A DNA stretch of 10,925 bases from Desulfobacteraceae bacterium (GTDB lineage Bacteria; Desulfobacterota; Desulfobacteria; Desulfobacterales; UBA11574), in the NCBI GenBank assembly GCA_002868985.1, contig PKTV01000573.1:1-10925 (forward strand). Reading direction: 5' to 3'. Under the pieces are notes generated by a model. That model was not told the DNA's origin. It was given only the letters and a program-made list of their open reading frames with translations, and made no database searches. Position 1 is the first letter of the stretch, and each line of letters starts with the position of its first letter. A program made the translations under genes and the position numbers. This document shows, one piece after another, positions 1-6,635 of this stretch.

Positions 1-407
1 CCAAAGCGGGTGTGATCGCAACGTTACTGCCGGGAACCGCATTTTGTTTAAAAGAGCCTTATGCCAAAGGGCGATATATGATCGATAGCAATTGTGCCGT
101 AGCCCTTGCCTCAGATTTTAATCCAGGGAGCTGTTTTTCAGAATCGATCCCTCTGATTTTTGCACTGGCCACACTCTATATGAACATCGGAATAGAAGAA
201 GCCATCACCGCCCTCACCATCAATGGTGCAGCGGCCCTTGGGCGAGCAGATACCATTGGAAGTCTCGACATAGGAAAGTATGGGGACGTCATCATACTCA
301 AGGACCCTTCATATCAATTCATTCCGTATCATGTGGGAATAAGCACTGTTGAAAAAGTTATAAAAAGAGGACGGTTGGTATTTGACGGGCTGTTGCCTCA
401 ATTTTAG
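1..407 (+). CDS. hutI: Imidazolonepropionase, C-terminal part (cut by window edge)
   Basis: HutI hydrolyses 4-imidazolone-5-propanoate to N-formimino-L-glutamate in the cytoplasmic histidine degradation pathway. Only about the last 135 residues are present; the reading frame is open to the left edge (first full codon at base 3), so the true start lies outside the window. The fragment carries the amidohydrolase C-terminal signatures of the family: ALASDFNPGS, whose Asp is the metal-binding residue at the end of the TIM barrel, then AITALTINGAAALG, the GSLDIGKYGDVIIL turn, and IPYHVGISTVEKVIKRG, the usual HutI tail. It ends with TAG at 405-407 and converges on the lipoprotein gene with only 24 bases between the stops. 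No other hut gene is in the window, so operon partners, if any, lie to the left. Assignment to HutI rather than another amidohydrolase rests on the DFNPGS and IPYH motifs. Confidence 0.93.
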   Translation, partial: KAGVIATLLPGTAFCLKEPYAKGRYMIDSNCAVALASDFNPGSCFSESIPLIFALATLYMNIGIEEAITALTINGAAALGRADTIGSLDIGKYGDVIILKDPSYQFIPYHVGISTVEKVIKRGRLVFDGLLPQF

Positions 408-431
408 AAAACTTAAACCCTCTTTATTTTT

Positions 432-1391
432 TTATTCTTTTGGCTGAACACAAAACCCCGGTCCTATATCATGACCTGAAACAAGAATCGCTTCAGCAGT
501 GTCAGGATATACTGCAGTTATTTTGATTTCACCGGTCTTAAAACCTGGTTTAAAAAATCGTTGCCCTTCCAACCCTTCGAATATGCGGCTGCTGTCAAAG
601 ACTTTAAACAAATCTCCGATTTTCAGGCCAATGTTTTCCCCGAAATTTAAAATAATTTTATCTGAATCAATTGAAGCGATAAACCCTTTCCAGGGTTGAA
701 AGACGATGGCATTACAAATCGTTTCGCCCATTTTGTCTGCAATGGTCCCAAACGCCTCATCCACTATTAATGAATTCATTTCATGGTCGGCATGGATCGA
801 TTCCAGGTCCATTTCGTCAACTTCTATTTCGTGCACAAAACTTTCATCCAGTAGTTTTGCACCGGTTTCAGTATCGTAAACTTCCGCGGCTATTCGTACT
901 TGGACAAAGTAATGGGTGTCTTTGAGCCACCAGATACCCTCCTTCCTTTTGTTCGGTGTTATGGTTATTAAAGCGCCGGTTACAATGGCATTCAGACCGA
1001 GCTGTCGACCGGTCTTGGCCAAAGCCAAGTTATCGATCCATCCGGATCTTGTCCTCGGCACCCTTGCCAAGTCGTCAGGATAGCTGGAATCGCCCGGCTT
1101 TTCCAAAAGAATGGTCGGGCATGAAGATGCAATGGTTTCGGATAGATCTCTTATAAACTTCTTTTCCACATCTTTGTTGGCGAGAGTCATTTTATTTTCA
1201 AATAACAGTATTCCAACCCTTTTTTTCAAATTACTATCCGGAGCCCTAAAATCTCTGACCATTCTCTTGGTCGATTTCTCAATCGAAGCAACGGTGGAAC
1301 ATCCTGTAATCGAAACTAAACATAACAGCAAAAACAAAATACAGACAACCCGATGAATCTTTACCACAAAGGATTTAAATCTTTGAAACAT
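432..1391 (-). CDS. Putative outer-membrane or periplasmic lipoprotein of unknown function
   Basis: This 319-residue protein begins with a charged n-region and hydrophobic stretch (residues 14-30) ending in the lipobox ITGC, so Cys31 should be lipidated after export. Residues about 57-140 (KRVGILLFENK, then AIVTGALITI) resemble the alpha/beta fold seen in CsgG/FlgT-type envelope proteins that detect or assemble surface structures. Residues about 235-319 (GFIASIDSDKIILNFGENIG followed by KIGDLFKVF) look like the small beta domain found at the C-terminus of FlgT-like proteins. These similarities are by eye and remote. The start codon overlaps the queF stop in a TAATG arrangement, so it is probably translationally coupled and transcribed from the queF promoter. 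No flagellar or curli gene is nearby, so the function is unassigned. Confidence is high for a real exported lipoprotein and low for the role. Confidence 0.85.
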   Translation of the reverse strand: MFQRFKSFVVKIHRVVCILFLLLCLVSITGCSTVASIEKSTKRMVRDFRAPDSNLKKRVGILLFENKMTLANKDVEKKFIRDLSETIASSCPTILLEKPGDSSYPDDLARVPRTRSGWIDNLALAKTGRQLGLNAIVTGALITITPNKRKEGIWWLKDTHYFVQVRIAAEVYDTETGAKLLDESFVHEIEVDEMDLESIHADHEMNSLIVDEAFGTIADKMGETICNAIVFQPWKGFIASIDSDKIILNFGENIGLKIGDLFKVFDSSRIFEGLEGQRFFKPGFKTGEIKITAVYPDTAEAILVSGHDIGPGFCVQPKE

Positions 1392-1792
1392 TATTTTTTT
1401 CCCTCGAACACAGCTGTAACTTTGGTCGTAATACCCCCTCTTGCCGTGAAATCTCCCGTAACTTCCATGTATCTGGGTGCCAGTACAGCGACAAGATCTT
1501 CAAGAATCCGGTTGACCACATGTTCATAAAAGATACCCACGTTTCTATATTGCAACAGATAAAATTTCAACGATTTCAATTCAACGATTTTGTTATACGG
1601 CCGGTATGTTATCGTTATACATCCTACATCCGGCAATCCGGTCATTGGGCATACAGAGGTATACTCAGGTTGTTGAATGACAATATCAATGTCCCTTTGA
1701 TATTGATATTCCATGGGGACAAGCACGTCAGTCTTTACAATATCCGGACTTTCAATAGTATATTTTATTTGCTTTTCTAATGATGCGGGCAC
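1391..1792 (-). CDS. queF: NADPH-dependent 7-cyano-7-deazaguanine reductase (type I, unimodular)
   Basis: QueF reduces the nitrile of preQ0 to the amine preQ1 using two NADPH, a cytoplasmic step of queuosine tRNA modification. The 133-residue length is typical of the single-module type I enzymes. The catalytic segment [13 protein letters not shown] places the thioimide-forming Cys at residue 48 and the proton-donor Asp at 55. The family signature ELKSLKFYL is at 71-79 and is followed by [16 protein letters not shown], with the substrate-binding Glu at 90; the residue before it is Tyr where B. subtilis QueF has His. The end, GDFTARGGI, is also characteristic. The start is GTG at 1790-1792 with GGAG about ten bases upstream. 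A good promoter lies at 1853-1881. The downstream lipoprotein gene overlaps by one base. No other queuosine genes are in the window. Confidence 0.95.
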   Translation of the reverse strand: MPASLEKQIKYTIESPDIVKTDVLVPMEYQYQRDIDIVIQQPEYTSVCPMTGLPDVGCITITYRPYNKIVELKSLKFYLLQYRNVGIFYEHVVNRILEDLVAVLAPRYMEVTGDFTARGGITTKVTAVFEGKK

Positions 1793-1810
1793 TTTTTTAA
1801 TTCTCCATGA

Positions 1811-1827
1811 TATTTTAATTTAAAATA
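1811..1827. repeat. 17-bp AT-only palindrome in the queF leader
   Basis: TATTTTAA, a single central T, and TTAAAATA form a perfect inverted repeat with 8-base arms, located between the predicted queF transcription start and its ribosome binding site. Such a site could be an operator for a dimeric regulator or a weak RNA hairpin; being entirely A/T it could also be chance in an AT-rich spacer. Confidence 0.4.
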
Positions 1828-1852
1828 GTGTTACGATTTTTCGTGAAATGCT

Positions 1853-1881
1853 ATAATAGTGAAGAAAACCTTTTCTGTCAA
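1853..1881 (-). promoter_or_regulatory. Sigma70-type promoter for queF and the lipoprotein gene
   Basis: Reading on the minus strand, a perfect TTGACA (-35, 1881 to 1876) is followed by a 17-base spacer and TATTAT (-10, 1858 to 1853, five of six consensus bases). Transcription would begin near 1846, giving a leader of roughly 53 bases before the GTG of queF. Consensus and spacing are both good. It was found by eye, not by scoring. Confidence 0.6.
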
Positions 1882-1931
1882 ACAAGCCGCCTGATTTTTT
1901 TATGCAGGTCCTAAAGAACTTTGCAGGGATC

Positions 1932-1958
1932 TTGACACGGGGCTTTAATTCTGATAAC
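1932..1958 (+). promoter_or_regulatory. Weak candidate promoter for the 58-residue protein gene
   Basis: TTGACA at 1932-1937 is a perfect -35 box, and GATAAC at 1953-1958 matches four of six -10 bases. The spacer is only 15 bases, shorter than preferred, so this is tentative. It lies about 40 bases upstream of the chosen start codon and points the right way. Confidence 0.25.
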
Positions 1959-1996
1959 GAACTAATATTATTGTAAATAAAACAAAGGTGTCAAAA

Positions 1997-2173
1997 ATGA
2001 GCTCAATTGATGAACTGATTCTCAGATCAACCAAAGAAATCGTCGTAAAATTTATTGAAACGGGCAGAGTGGGACCGGCTGGTTTTCAAGAAACGTTCAA
2101 AGCTGTTTATAAAACGGTTGAACAAACCGTAAAAGGTTTTCAAGAAGATGAGGATGCTGAACCATCGGAATAG
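1997..2173 (+). CDS. Small conserved-looking protein of unknown function (58 aa)
   Basis: This is a short acidic-tailed protein, not recognised with confidence. The ATG at 1997 is preferred over an in-frame GTG at 1988 because AAAGG (1984-1988) then sits eight bases upstream as a good ribosome binding site, whereas the GTG would overlap it. The predicted product is almost all helical: SSIDELILRSTKEIVVKFIE, then GRVGPAGFQETFKAVYKTVE, ending in a Glu/Asp-rich tail. The two-helix layout, with an EIV segment followed by a later segment ending in a hydrophobic helix, vaguely recalls the N-terminal half of MucR/Ros-type regulators, but the zinc-binding DNA-binding half is absent and the likeness is remote. 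It stands alone, diverging from queF and converging on polA. Ribosome binding site, amphipathic pattern and lack of any competing gene support it being real. Confidence 0.75.
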   Translation: MSSIDELILRSTKEIVVKFIETGRVGPAGFQETFKAVYKTVEQTVKGFQEDEDAEPSE

Positions 2174-2203
2174 CGAGTGTTAACGGTTTTCAAAGATTAG
2201 ATA

Positions 2204-2220
2204 AATTCTTCATGAGAATT
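2204..2220. terminator. Possible weak bidirectional terminator hairpin
   Basis: AATTCT and AGAATT form a 6-bp stem around a 5-base loop (TCATG) in the 51-base gap between the convergent 58-residue gene and polA. The stem is A/T-rich and neither side has a clean T tract, so termination activity is doubtful; its position between two converging stops is the main argument. Confidence 0.25.
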
Positions 2221-2224
2221 CAGG

Positions 2225-4903
2225 TTAATGGGCCTCAGCCCAGTTATCGCCCGATGCCAGATTGACCTTTAAGGGCACCTTTAGATTCCAAATTCCTTCC
2301 ATGATTTCTTTGACAAGGACCTTGACGGACTCAAGCTCCTCAGGGGGAACTTCAAAAACGATTTCGTCATGTACCGAAAGAAGCATCGCGCTTTTTAGAC
2401 GGCCTTTCCTGAATGCGGCATCCACACGGATCATCGCCAGCTTAATGAGATCAGCGGCAGTTCCCTGGACGGGTGTGTTGATGGCCGTTCGTTCTGCAAA
2501 CTCCCGTACAACTTTATTGGGACTATTGATATCCGGCAGCAGCCTGATGCGGCCCAAGAGGGTACTCGTTTTTTTGGTCTTTCTGGCATCGCTGATGGTT
2601 TGATCAACAAATTTTTTGACACCTTTATATCTGGCGAAATAATTGTCTATATAAGTTTTGGCCATTTTTCGACTGATGCCCAGCTCTTTGGAAAGCCCGT
2701 AAGGGCTCATACAATACACAATGCCGAAGTTAATCACCTTGGCCTGTCGTCTCAGTTCGGAAGTGACAAATGAGGGGAAAACCTGAAATACTTCGGTCGC
2801 GGTGCGGGTGTGAATATCCTCATCATTGTTAAATGCCTCTATCAAAATATTATCATCGGCATAATGGGCCAGGATGCGAAGTTCTATCTGAGAATAATCG
2901 GCTGAAATCAGGGTCCAGTCTTTTCTGGGAACAAATGCTTTGCGAATTTCCATGCCCTCATCTGTCCTGATGGGTATATTTTGAAGGTTCGGATTAGAAC
3001 TGCTCAGTCTTCCTGTAGCGGTAACCGTTTGATTGTAGGATGTATGAATTCTTCCGGTTTCCGGATGAACAAGATCAAGCAGGGCATCCGTATAGGTTGA
3101 TTTCAATTTGGCAAGGGTTCTGTGTCTTAAAATAATCTCCGGAAGTTCATGCTTGTCTGCAAGGGCTGTCAGCACGTTAACATCTGTTGAATACCCTGTT
3201 TTTTTTCTGGTCTTTTTTTGAACCGGCAGCTTGAGTTTTTCAAAAAGTATCCTCCCCAGCTGCTGGGATGATCTGATATTAAATTCTTCTCCAGCCATTG
3301 AATAAATCATGCTTTCAAGCTGTATAAGCTGGTGTTCAAACGATTTAGAAAGCTCCATGAGCTTTTCTCTGTCAACACAAACCCCTGTCATTTCCATGTT
3401 CATTAAAACCGGCACAAGAGGTAACTCAACGTTATTATACAATTTCATCAGGCCAGATCTGTCGATCAAAGGCATTAGAACATGATAGGCCATCAATGTA
3501 ATATCTGCATCTTCACAGGAATACGGCACCGCCTTTTCCAGGGGAATTTCGGAAAAACTCACATCTTTTTTCCCCTTACCTGAAATCTCCTTGTACGTTA
3601 TCGTTTTGTGATCCAGAAAATCGAGAGCGATCTGGTCCAGGTTGTGGGCCCGTTTTGAAGGGTTAATCAGATAGGACGCCAGCATGGTGTCAAAAATCAC
3701 GCCGGCCAGGTTTATCCCGGAACGTTTAAGCACCATCCAGTCATATTTTATATTCTGCCCAATTTTTTTTACATCCGGATTTTCAAGCACAGGTTTCAAT
3801 TGGCTTAATACTTTTTTAAGCTCAAGCTGTGCCGGGACCTCCGGATAATCATGGGCACACGGGATGTAAAAAGCTTCGTCAGACTTCATTGAAAACGACA
3901 ATCCCACAAGGTTTGCTTTCATAGGATCTCTGGAGGTGGTTTCGGTATCGATAGCGAACATTTCAGCTTTTTTAAGCCGCTCAATCAGATCGAAAAGCGC
4001 CGACATATCATATATCGCATGGTAATTTTTATTTGAAAGATCGGATCGTCTGGGAAAAGCTTGCTGCAATTGTCTAAATTCCAGATTTCTAAAAAGTTTT
4101 GACAGCCTGGTGTTATCCGGTGTTTTATATTTGAAATTTTCAGGATTAAATGGAAACGGTACATCAATATTGATTTTAACCAGTTTTTTGCTCATAAATG
4201 CCTGTTCTTTGTACTGAACAAGGTTTTCATGCTGTTTTTTCTTTGTAATCGTATGAACGCGTTCATAAAGACGTTCCACGGATCCAAAAGTTTTTATTAA
4301 AGACAGGGCTGTTTTAGGCCCAATACCGGGAACACCGGGTATATTGTCTGCCGCATCACCTGAAAGCCCCATCACATCTATCATCTGATAAGGTTCAACA
4401 CCAAAATCTTCTCTAATCGTATTGATATCAATGGTTTTTTCTTTCATGGGATCCCAGATGACGGCATTGTCTGTAACAAGCTGAACAAAATCTTTATCCC
4501 CGGTGACCATTACGACAAAGAACCCGGCTTTTTCAGCCTGGTATCTGAAAGTGCCGATAAGATCATCGGCCTCAAAACCCTGCATTTCAATAACCGGTAT
4601 GTTGAATCCATGGGTTATTTCCTTTATATATGGAATCTGAATCGACAAATCCTCGGGCATGGGAGGGCGATTCGCCTTGTAGTCCCGGTATATTTCATGC
4701 CTGAAGGTCGGCCCCTTGGCATCAAAGAACATGGCCACATATTCAGGAGATCGATCCTCAATAAGTTTGATTAGCATTCGAGCGAATCCGAATGCTGCGT
4801 TAGTGGGGAGACCTTTTGAATTGGCCAAATTCCTTATGGCATGATAGGCACGATAAATATATGCACTGCCGTCTATCAAATATAATGTTCTATCATTTTT
4901 CAT
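2225..4903 (-). CDS. polA: DNA polymerase I
   Basis: PolA fills gaps and removes RNA primers during lagging-strand synthesis and excision repair. All three domains are intact in 892 residues, close to the usual 880-930. The 5'-3' nuclease has LIDGSAYIYRAYHA (Asp11), FFDAKG (Asp61), GFEADDLIG (111-114), VTGDKDF (Asp136/138) and GDAADNIPGVPGIGPKTA (183-199). The 3'-5' proofreading domain keeps DTET (Asp319, Glu321), GQNIKYD (Asn384, Asp388) and YSCEDAD (Tyr461, Asp465), so proofreading is expected to be active. The polymerase has motif A SADYSQIELR (Asp669), motif B RRQAKVINFGIVY (Lys722, Phe726, Tyr730) and motif C SVHDE (His845, Asp846, Glu847). Phe726 is the usual E. coli-like residue. Cys731 follows the O-helix Tyr where E. 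coli has Gly. The start is ATG at 4903, with no strong ribosome binding site upstream. The gene is monocistronic and divergent from the CoA-binding gene. Confidence 0.98.
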   Translation of the reverse strand: MKNDRTLYLIDGSAYIYRAYHAIRNLANSKGLPTNAAFGFARMLIKLIEDRSPEYVAMFFDAKGPTFRHEIYRDYKANRPPMPEDLSIQIPYIKEITHGFNIPVIEMQGFEADDLIGTFRYQAEKAGFFVVMVTGDKDFVQLVTDNAVIWDPMKEKTIDINTIREDFGVEPYQMIDVMGLSGDAADNIPGVPGIGPKTALSLIKTFGSVERLYERVHTITKKKQHENLVQYKEQAFMSKKLVKINIDVPFPFNPENFKYKTPDNTRLSKLFRNLEFRQLQQAFPRRSDLSNKNYHAIYDMSALFDLIERLKKAEMFAIDTETTSRDPMKANLVGLSFSMKSDEAFYIPCAHDYPEVPAQLELKKVLSQLKPVLENPDVKKIGQNIKYDWMVLKRSGINLAGVIFDTMLASYLINPSKRAHNLDQIALDFLDHKTITYKEISGKGKKDVSFSEIPLEKAVPYSCEDADITLMAYHVLMPLIDRSGLMKLYNNVELPLVPVLMNMEMTGVCVDREKLMELSKSFEHQLIQLESMIYSMAGEEFNIRSSQQLGRILFEKLKLPVQKKTRKKTGYSTDVNVLTALADKHELPEIILRHRTLAKLKSTYTDALLDLVHPETGRIHTSYNQTVTATGRLSSSNPNLQNIPIRTDEGMEIRKAFVPRKDWTLISADYSQIELRILAHYADDNILIEAFNNDEDIHTRTATEVFQVFPSFVTSELRRQAKVINFGIVYCMSPYGLSKELGISRKMAKTYIDNYFARYKGVKKFVDQTISDARKTKKTSTLLGRIRLLPDINSPNKVVREFAERTAINTPVQGTAADLIKLAMIRVDAAFRKGRLKSAMLLSVHDEIVFEVPPEELESVKVLVKEIMEGIWNLKVPLKVNLASGDNWAEAH

Positions 4904-4959
4904 ATGAATTCAGTTTTCGGATGATATTCATCCCATATATCTCTAAAGATTGCTCGCGG

Positions 4960-4988
4960 TTGACAAGAATACACTGTTGCATTAATTT
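4960..4988 (+). promoter_or_regulatory. Weak candidate promoter for the CoA-binding and zinc-ribbon gene pair
   Basis: A perfect TTGACA at 4960-4965 is followed after 17 bases by TAATTT, which matches only three of six -10 bases. A separate TATAAG at 5033-5038 is a better -10 but lacks a matching -35. The 163-base polA/CoA-binding divergent gap must hold promoters for both directions; these are the only plus-strand candidates seen. Confidence 0.25.
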
Positions 4989-5066
4989 TGAATCACTAAA
5001 AATTGATATGCTTTTGTTCCTATCATTAATTTTATAAGACAGCAAGGCCGCTTAAGGGATCATCAC

Positions 5067-5501
5067 ATGAAATCAGGCAAAATAATTAGCGAAGACAGCG
5101 AAATAAAAGATATACTTGAAAACGCCAAGACCATCGCAATCCTCGGCCTAAGCCCTAAACCTGACAGGGATTCCAATAGGGTCGCCAGATATCTGAAAGA
5201 TCATGGATACAGAATAATTCCGGTCAGGCCGGGCCAGAAAGAAATCTTGGGGCAAAGCGCCTATACCACCCTCGATGATATTAAGGAACACGTGGATATT
5301 GTGGATGTATTTAGAAATCCTGAACAGATTGTACCGCATGCGCACGAGGCGATACGAATGCAACCCAAGGTTTTTTGGATGCAGCTTGGTATCGAAAATC
5401 AAAAAGCGGCATCGCTTTTAGTAAAAGCGGGCATCGATGTCGTCATGAACAAATGTATAAAGATTGAACATGACAGACTCTGTAAAAACAACACCTTATA
5501 G
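5067..5501 (+). CDS. CoA-binding domain protein (YccU-like)
   Basis: A 144-residue cytoplasmic protein made of a single Rossmann-like CoA-binding domain of the succinyl-CoA-synthetase-alpha type. The N-terminal beta-strand and glycine turn AILGLSPKPDRDSNRVARYL (24-43), GYRIIPVRPGQKEILG, the DIVDVFRNPE segment (78-87), KVFWMQLGI (101-109) and the ending VVMNKCIKIEH (125-135) are the hallmarks of this small family. It lacks the ligase catalytic His domain, so it probably binds CoA or a CoA derivative rather than forming an acyl-CoA; the cellular role is not known. AAGGG at 5054-5058 is eight bases before the ATG. Its last 32 bases overlap the next gene in another frame, suggesting coupled translation with the Cys-rich protein. 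Confidence 0.92.
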   Translation: MKSGKIISEDSEIKDILENAKTIAILGLSPKPDRDSNRVARYLKDHGYRIIPVRPGQKEILGQSAYTTLDDIKEHVDIVDVFRNPEQIVPHAHEAIRMQPKVFWMQLGIENQKAASLLVKAGIDVVMNKCIKIEHDRLCKNNTL

Positions 5502-5694
5502 ACAAAAACGTCATAGAGCCCGGCAAATCGGATGTCATTGTTGCGGGAATAATCCACCTTTTTGCTGGAGATGCCGTTGCGGCTTCGCTATTTGTCAGGA
5601 ATGCATGATGGAAAATTTCTGGGGTATGTCGTGCAACGGAATAACCTGGGAGTGCCCGGACTGCGGTGCAAATAACGGATTCGGAAATCAATAA
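5470..5694 (+). CDS. Cys-rich zinc-ribbon-like small protein (74 aa)
   Basis: Function unknown. From the ATG at 5470 the product has 74 residues with 11 cysteines: a CHCC cluster at 22-25, CWRCRC at 32-37, CQEC at 42-45, Cys55 and CPDC at 62-65. The CxxC pairs at 32/35, 42/45 and 62/65, with Cys22, Cys25 and Cys55 as further ligand candidates, are typical of treble-clef or RING-like zinc folds and could hold two zinc ions. The N-terminus is basic (RQKRHRAR, 11-18), as for a nucleic acid binder or a chaperone-like tail. An in-frame TTG at 5464 is an alternative start. It overlaps the CoA-binding gene by 32 bases, which argues for co-expression. The regular cysteine spacing makes a chance reading frame unlikely. 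It ends 19 bases from the converging transpeptidase gene. Confidence 0.8.
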   Translation: MTDSVKTTPYRQKRHRARQIGCHCCGNNPPFCWRCRCGFAICQECMMENFWGMSCNGITWECPDCGANNGFGNQ

Positions 5695-5713
5695 CTCCCC
5701 AAACACCTATCCA

Positions 5714-6616
5714 TCATTCCTCGCTCCACTCCCGCTTGAGTAATACCATAAGGTCTTTTCCCGGCCGATAAAGGTAAAGCCTGGAAAATCCCAGTGTATT
5801 CTTGCTGTCTTTTATCCTGACTTCACCCACGGCCACAACACGCTTTTGAAAACCGATGACAGCAATATGCCTAAACTCTCGATTCAAAGACCGGTAGCTT
5901 TCAGGAAGCATGGCCTGTTTGAGTAAAATCATAAGTTCAGATAGTTGCTTTTTAGCCGGCTCAAACCGGTAAGGAAGATGGTTTGCAATGATAACAGGCA
6001 TTTTCTTTAACGGAGCCCGTCGATCCAGATCAGCAAGGTCTTGAGTGCTTAAAACCACGCACCCATTGGTTGAAAAAGGCTTTATGGTCTGGTTGGAACC
6101 ATGGATAAATATTCCGTTGCCACAATTACCTTCAAGACGGTCAAAGATATCAGGATAACTTAACCCAAAGGCCCGGTCGCCGAACAGGGTGACTTTAGAA
6201 TCCCGATAAGATGTTACATTGAAGTAAATCCCTTCAGGCGTTTTTTCGTCATTTTCTTTTTGTTTTTTCCCGGGCTGTTCTCCGGTACTGCAATCATAGC
6301 TTTTTATTAACTGGTAGCGACCGTCATAACAATATAAGTGAAGCTTTTGGAGGGCCTTCTCCACCAGAATCAGGTGAATAGGCTTTCCGTTTCCGTTGTA
6401 AAAAAGAATCGGACCGTCCCATAACCCGTCGTCCGCATCACCTTGGACCGTGTCTCCAGTGGGAATGTTTTGGAAAGGTTCTTTAGAATAGGAATTATTT
6501 TTTGACCCGTCACAACAAAGGGTTAAAACAGCGACAACAACAAGCAAAACCGCTTTCATGAAGATGAAATCGGCGGCCTTTTGTGTGTTTTTACCGTCAT
6601 TGGTTATAATCTGCAT
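5714..6616 (-). CDS. L,D-transpeptidase (YkuD) family protein, exported
   Basis: Enzymes of this family cross-link peptidoglycan stem peptides or attach proteins to them in the periplasm. The catalytic segment is IHGSN at 171-175 followed by STNGCVVL at 182-189: His172 and nucleophile Cys186 are present, while the usual SHGC His is Asn and the following Arg is Val, a variant form I believe occurs in delta-proteobacterial members. The domain spans about residues 78-215. Residues about 225-300 form a separate small C-terminal region ending in LYLYRPGKDLMVLLKREW, perhaps NTF2-like. A hydrophobic stretch at 20-34 ends in LTLCC, so it is either a lipoprotein with an imperfect lipobox or membrane anchored. 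The ATG at residue 20 (6559) would give a more ordinary signal peptide; neither start has a good ribosome binding site. It is third in the operon after the HAD gene (19-base gap). Confidence 0.88.
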   Translation of the reverse strand: MQIITNDGKNTQKAADFIFMKAVLLVVVAVLTLCCDGSKNNSYSKEPFQNIPTGDTVQGDADDGLWDGPILFYNGNGKPIHLILVEKALQKLHLYCYDGRYQLIKSYDCSTGEQPGKKQKENDEKTPEGIYFNVTSYRDSKVTLFGDRAFGLSYPDIFDRLEGNCGNGIFIHGSNQTIKPFSTNGCVVLSTQDLADLDRRAPLKKMPVIIANHLPYRFEPAKKQLSELMILLKQAMLPESYRSLNREFRHIAVIGFQKRVVAVGEVRIKDSKNTLGFSRLYLYRPGKDLMVLLKREWSEE

Positions 6617-6635
6617 TGAAAAACATTAAAAATTG

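Noticed and set aside
408..431. Rho-independent terminator between hutI and the lipoprotein gene
   Set aside because: T-rich stretches are present but no stem of useful length precedes them on either strand.
956..1356. Plus-strand reading frames opposite the lipoprotein gene
   Set aside because: They are shadows of a clear lipoprotein with signal peptide and lipobox; products look random and lack domains.
1793..1850. preQ1 riboswitch in the queF leader
   Set aside because: The leader of about 53 bases has no C-rich loop or preQ1-I type pseudoknot; it is nearly all A/T with one palindrome.
5714..5716. Selenocysteine read-through of the TGA that ends the transpeptidase gene
   Set aside because: The protein already ends at a natural length, and the downstream frame is antisense to the zinc-ribbon gene and shows no family-like sequence or Cys context.
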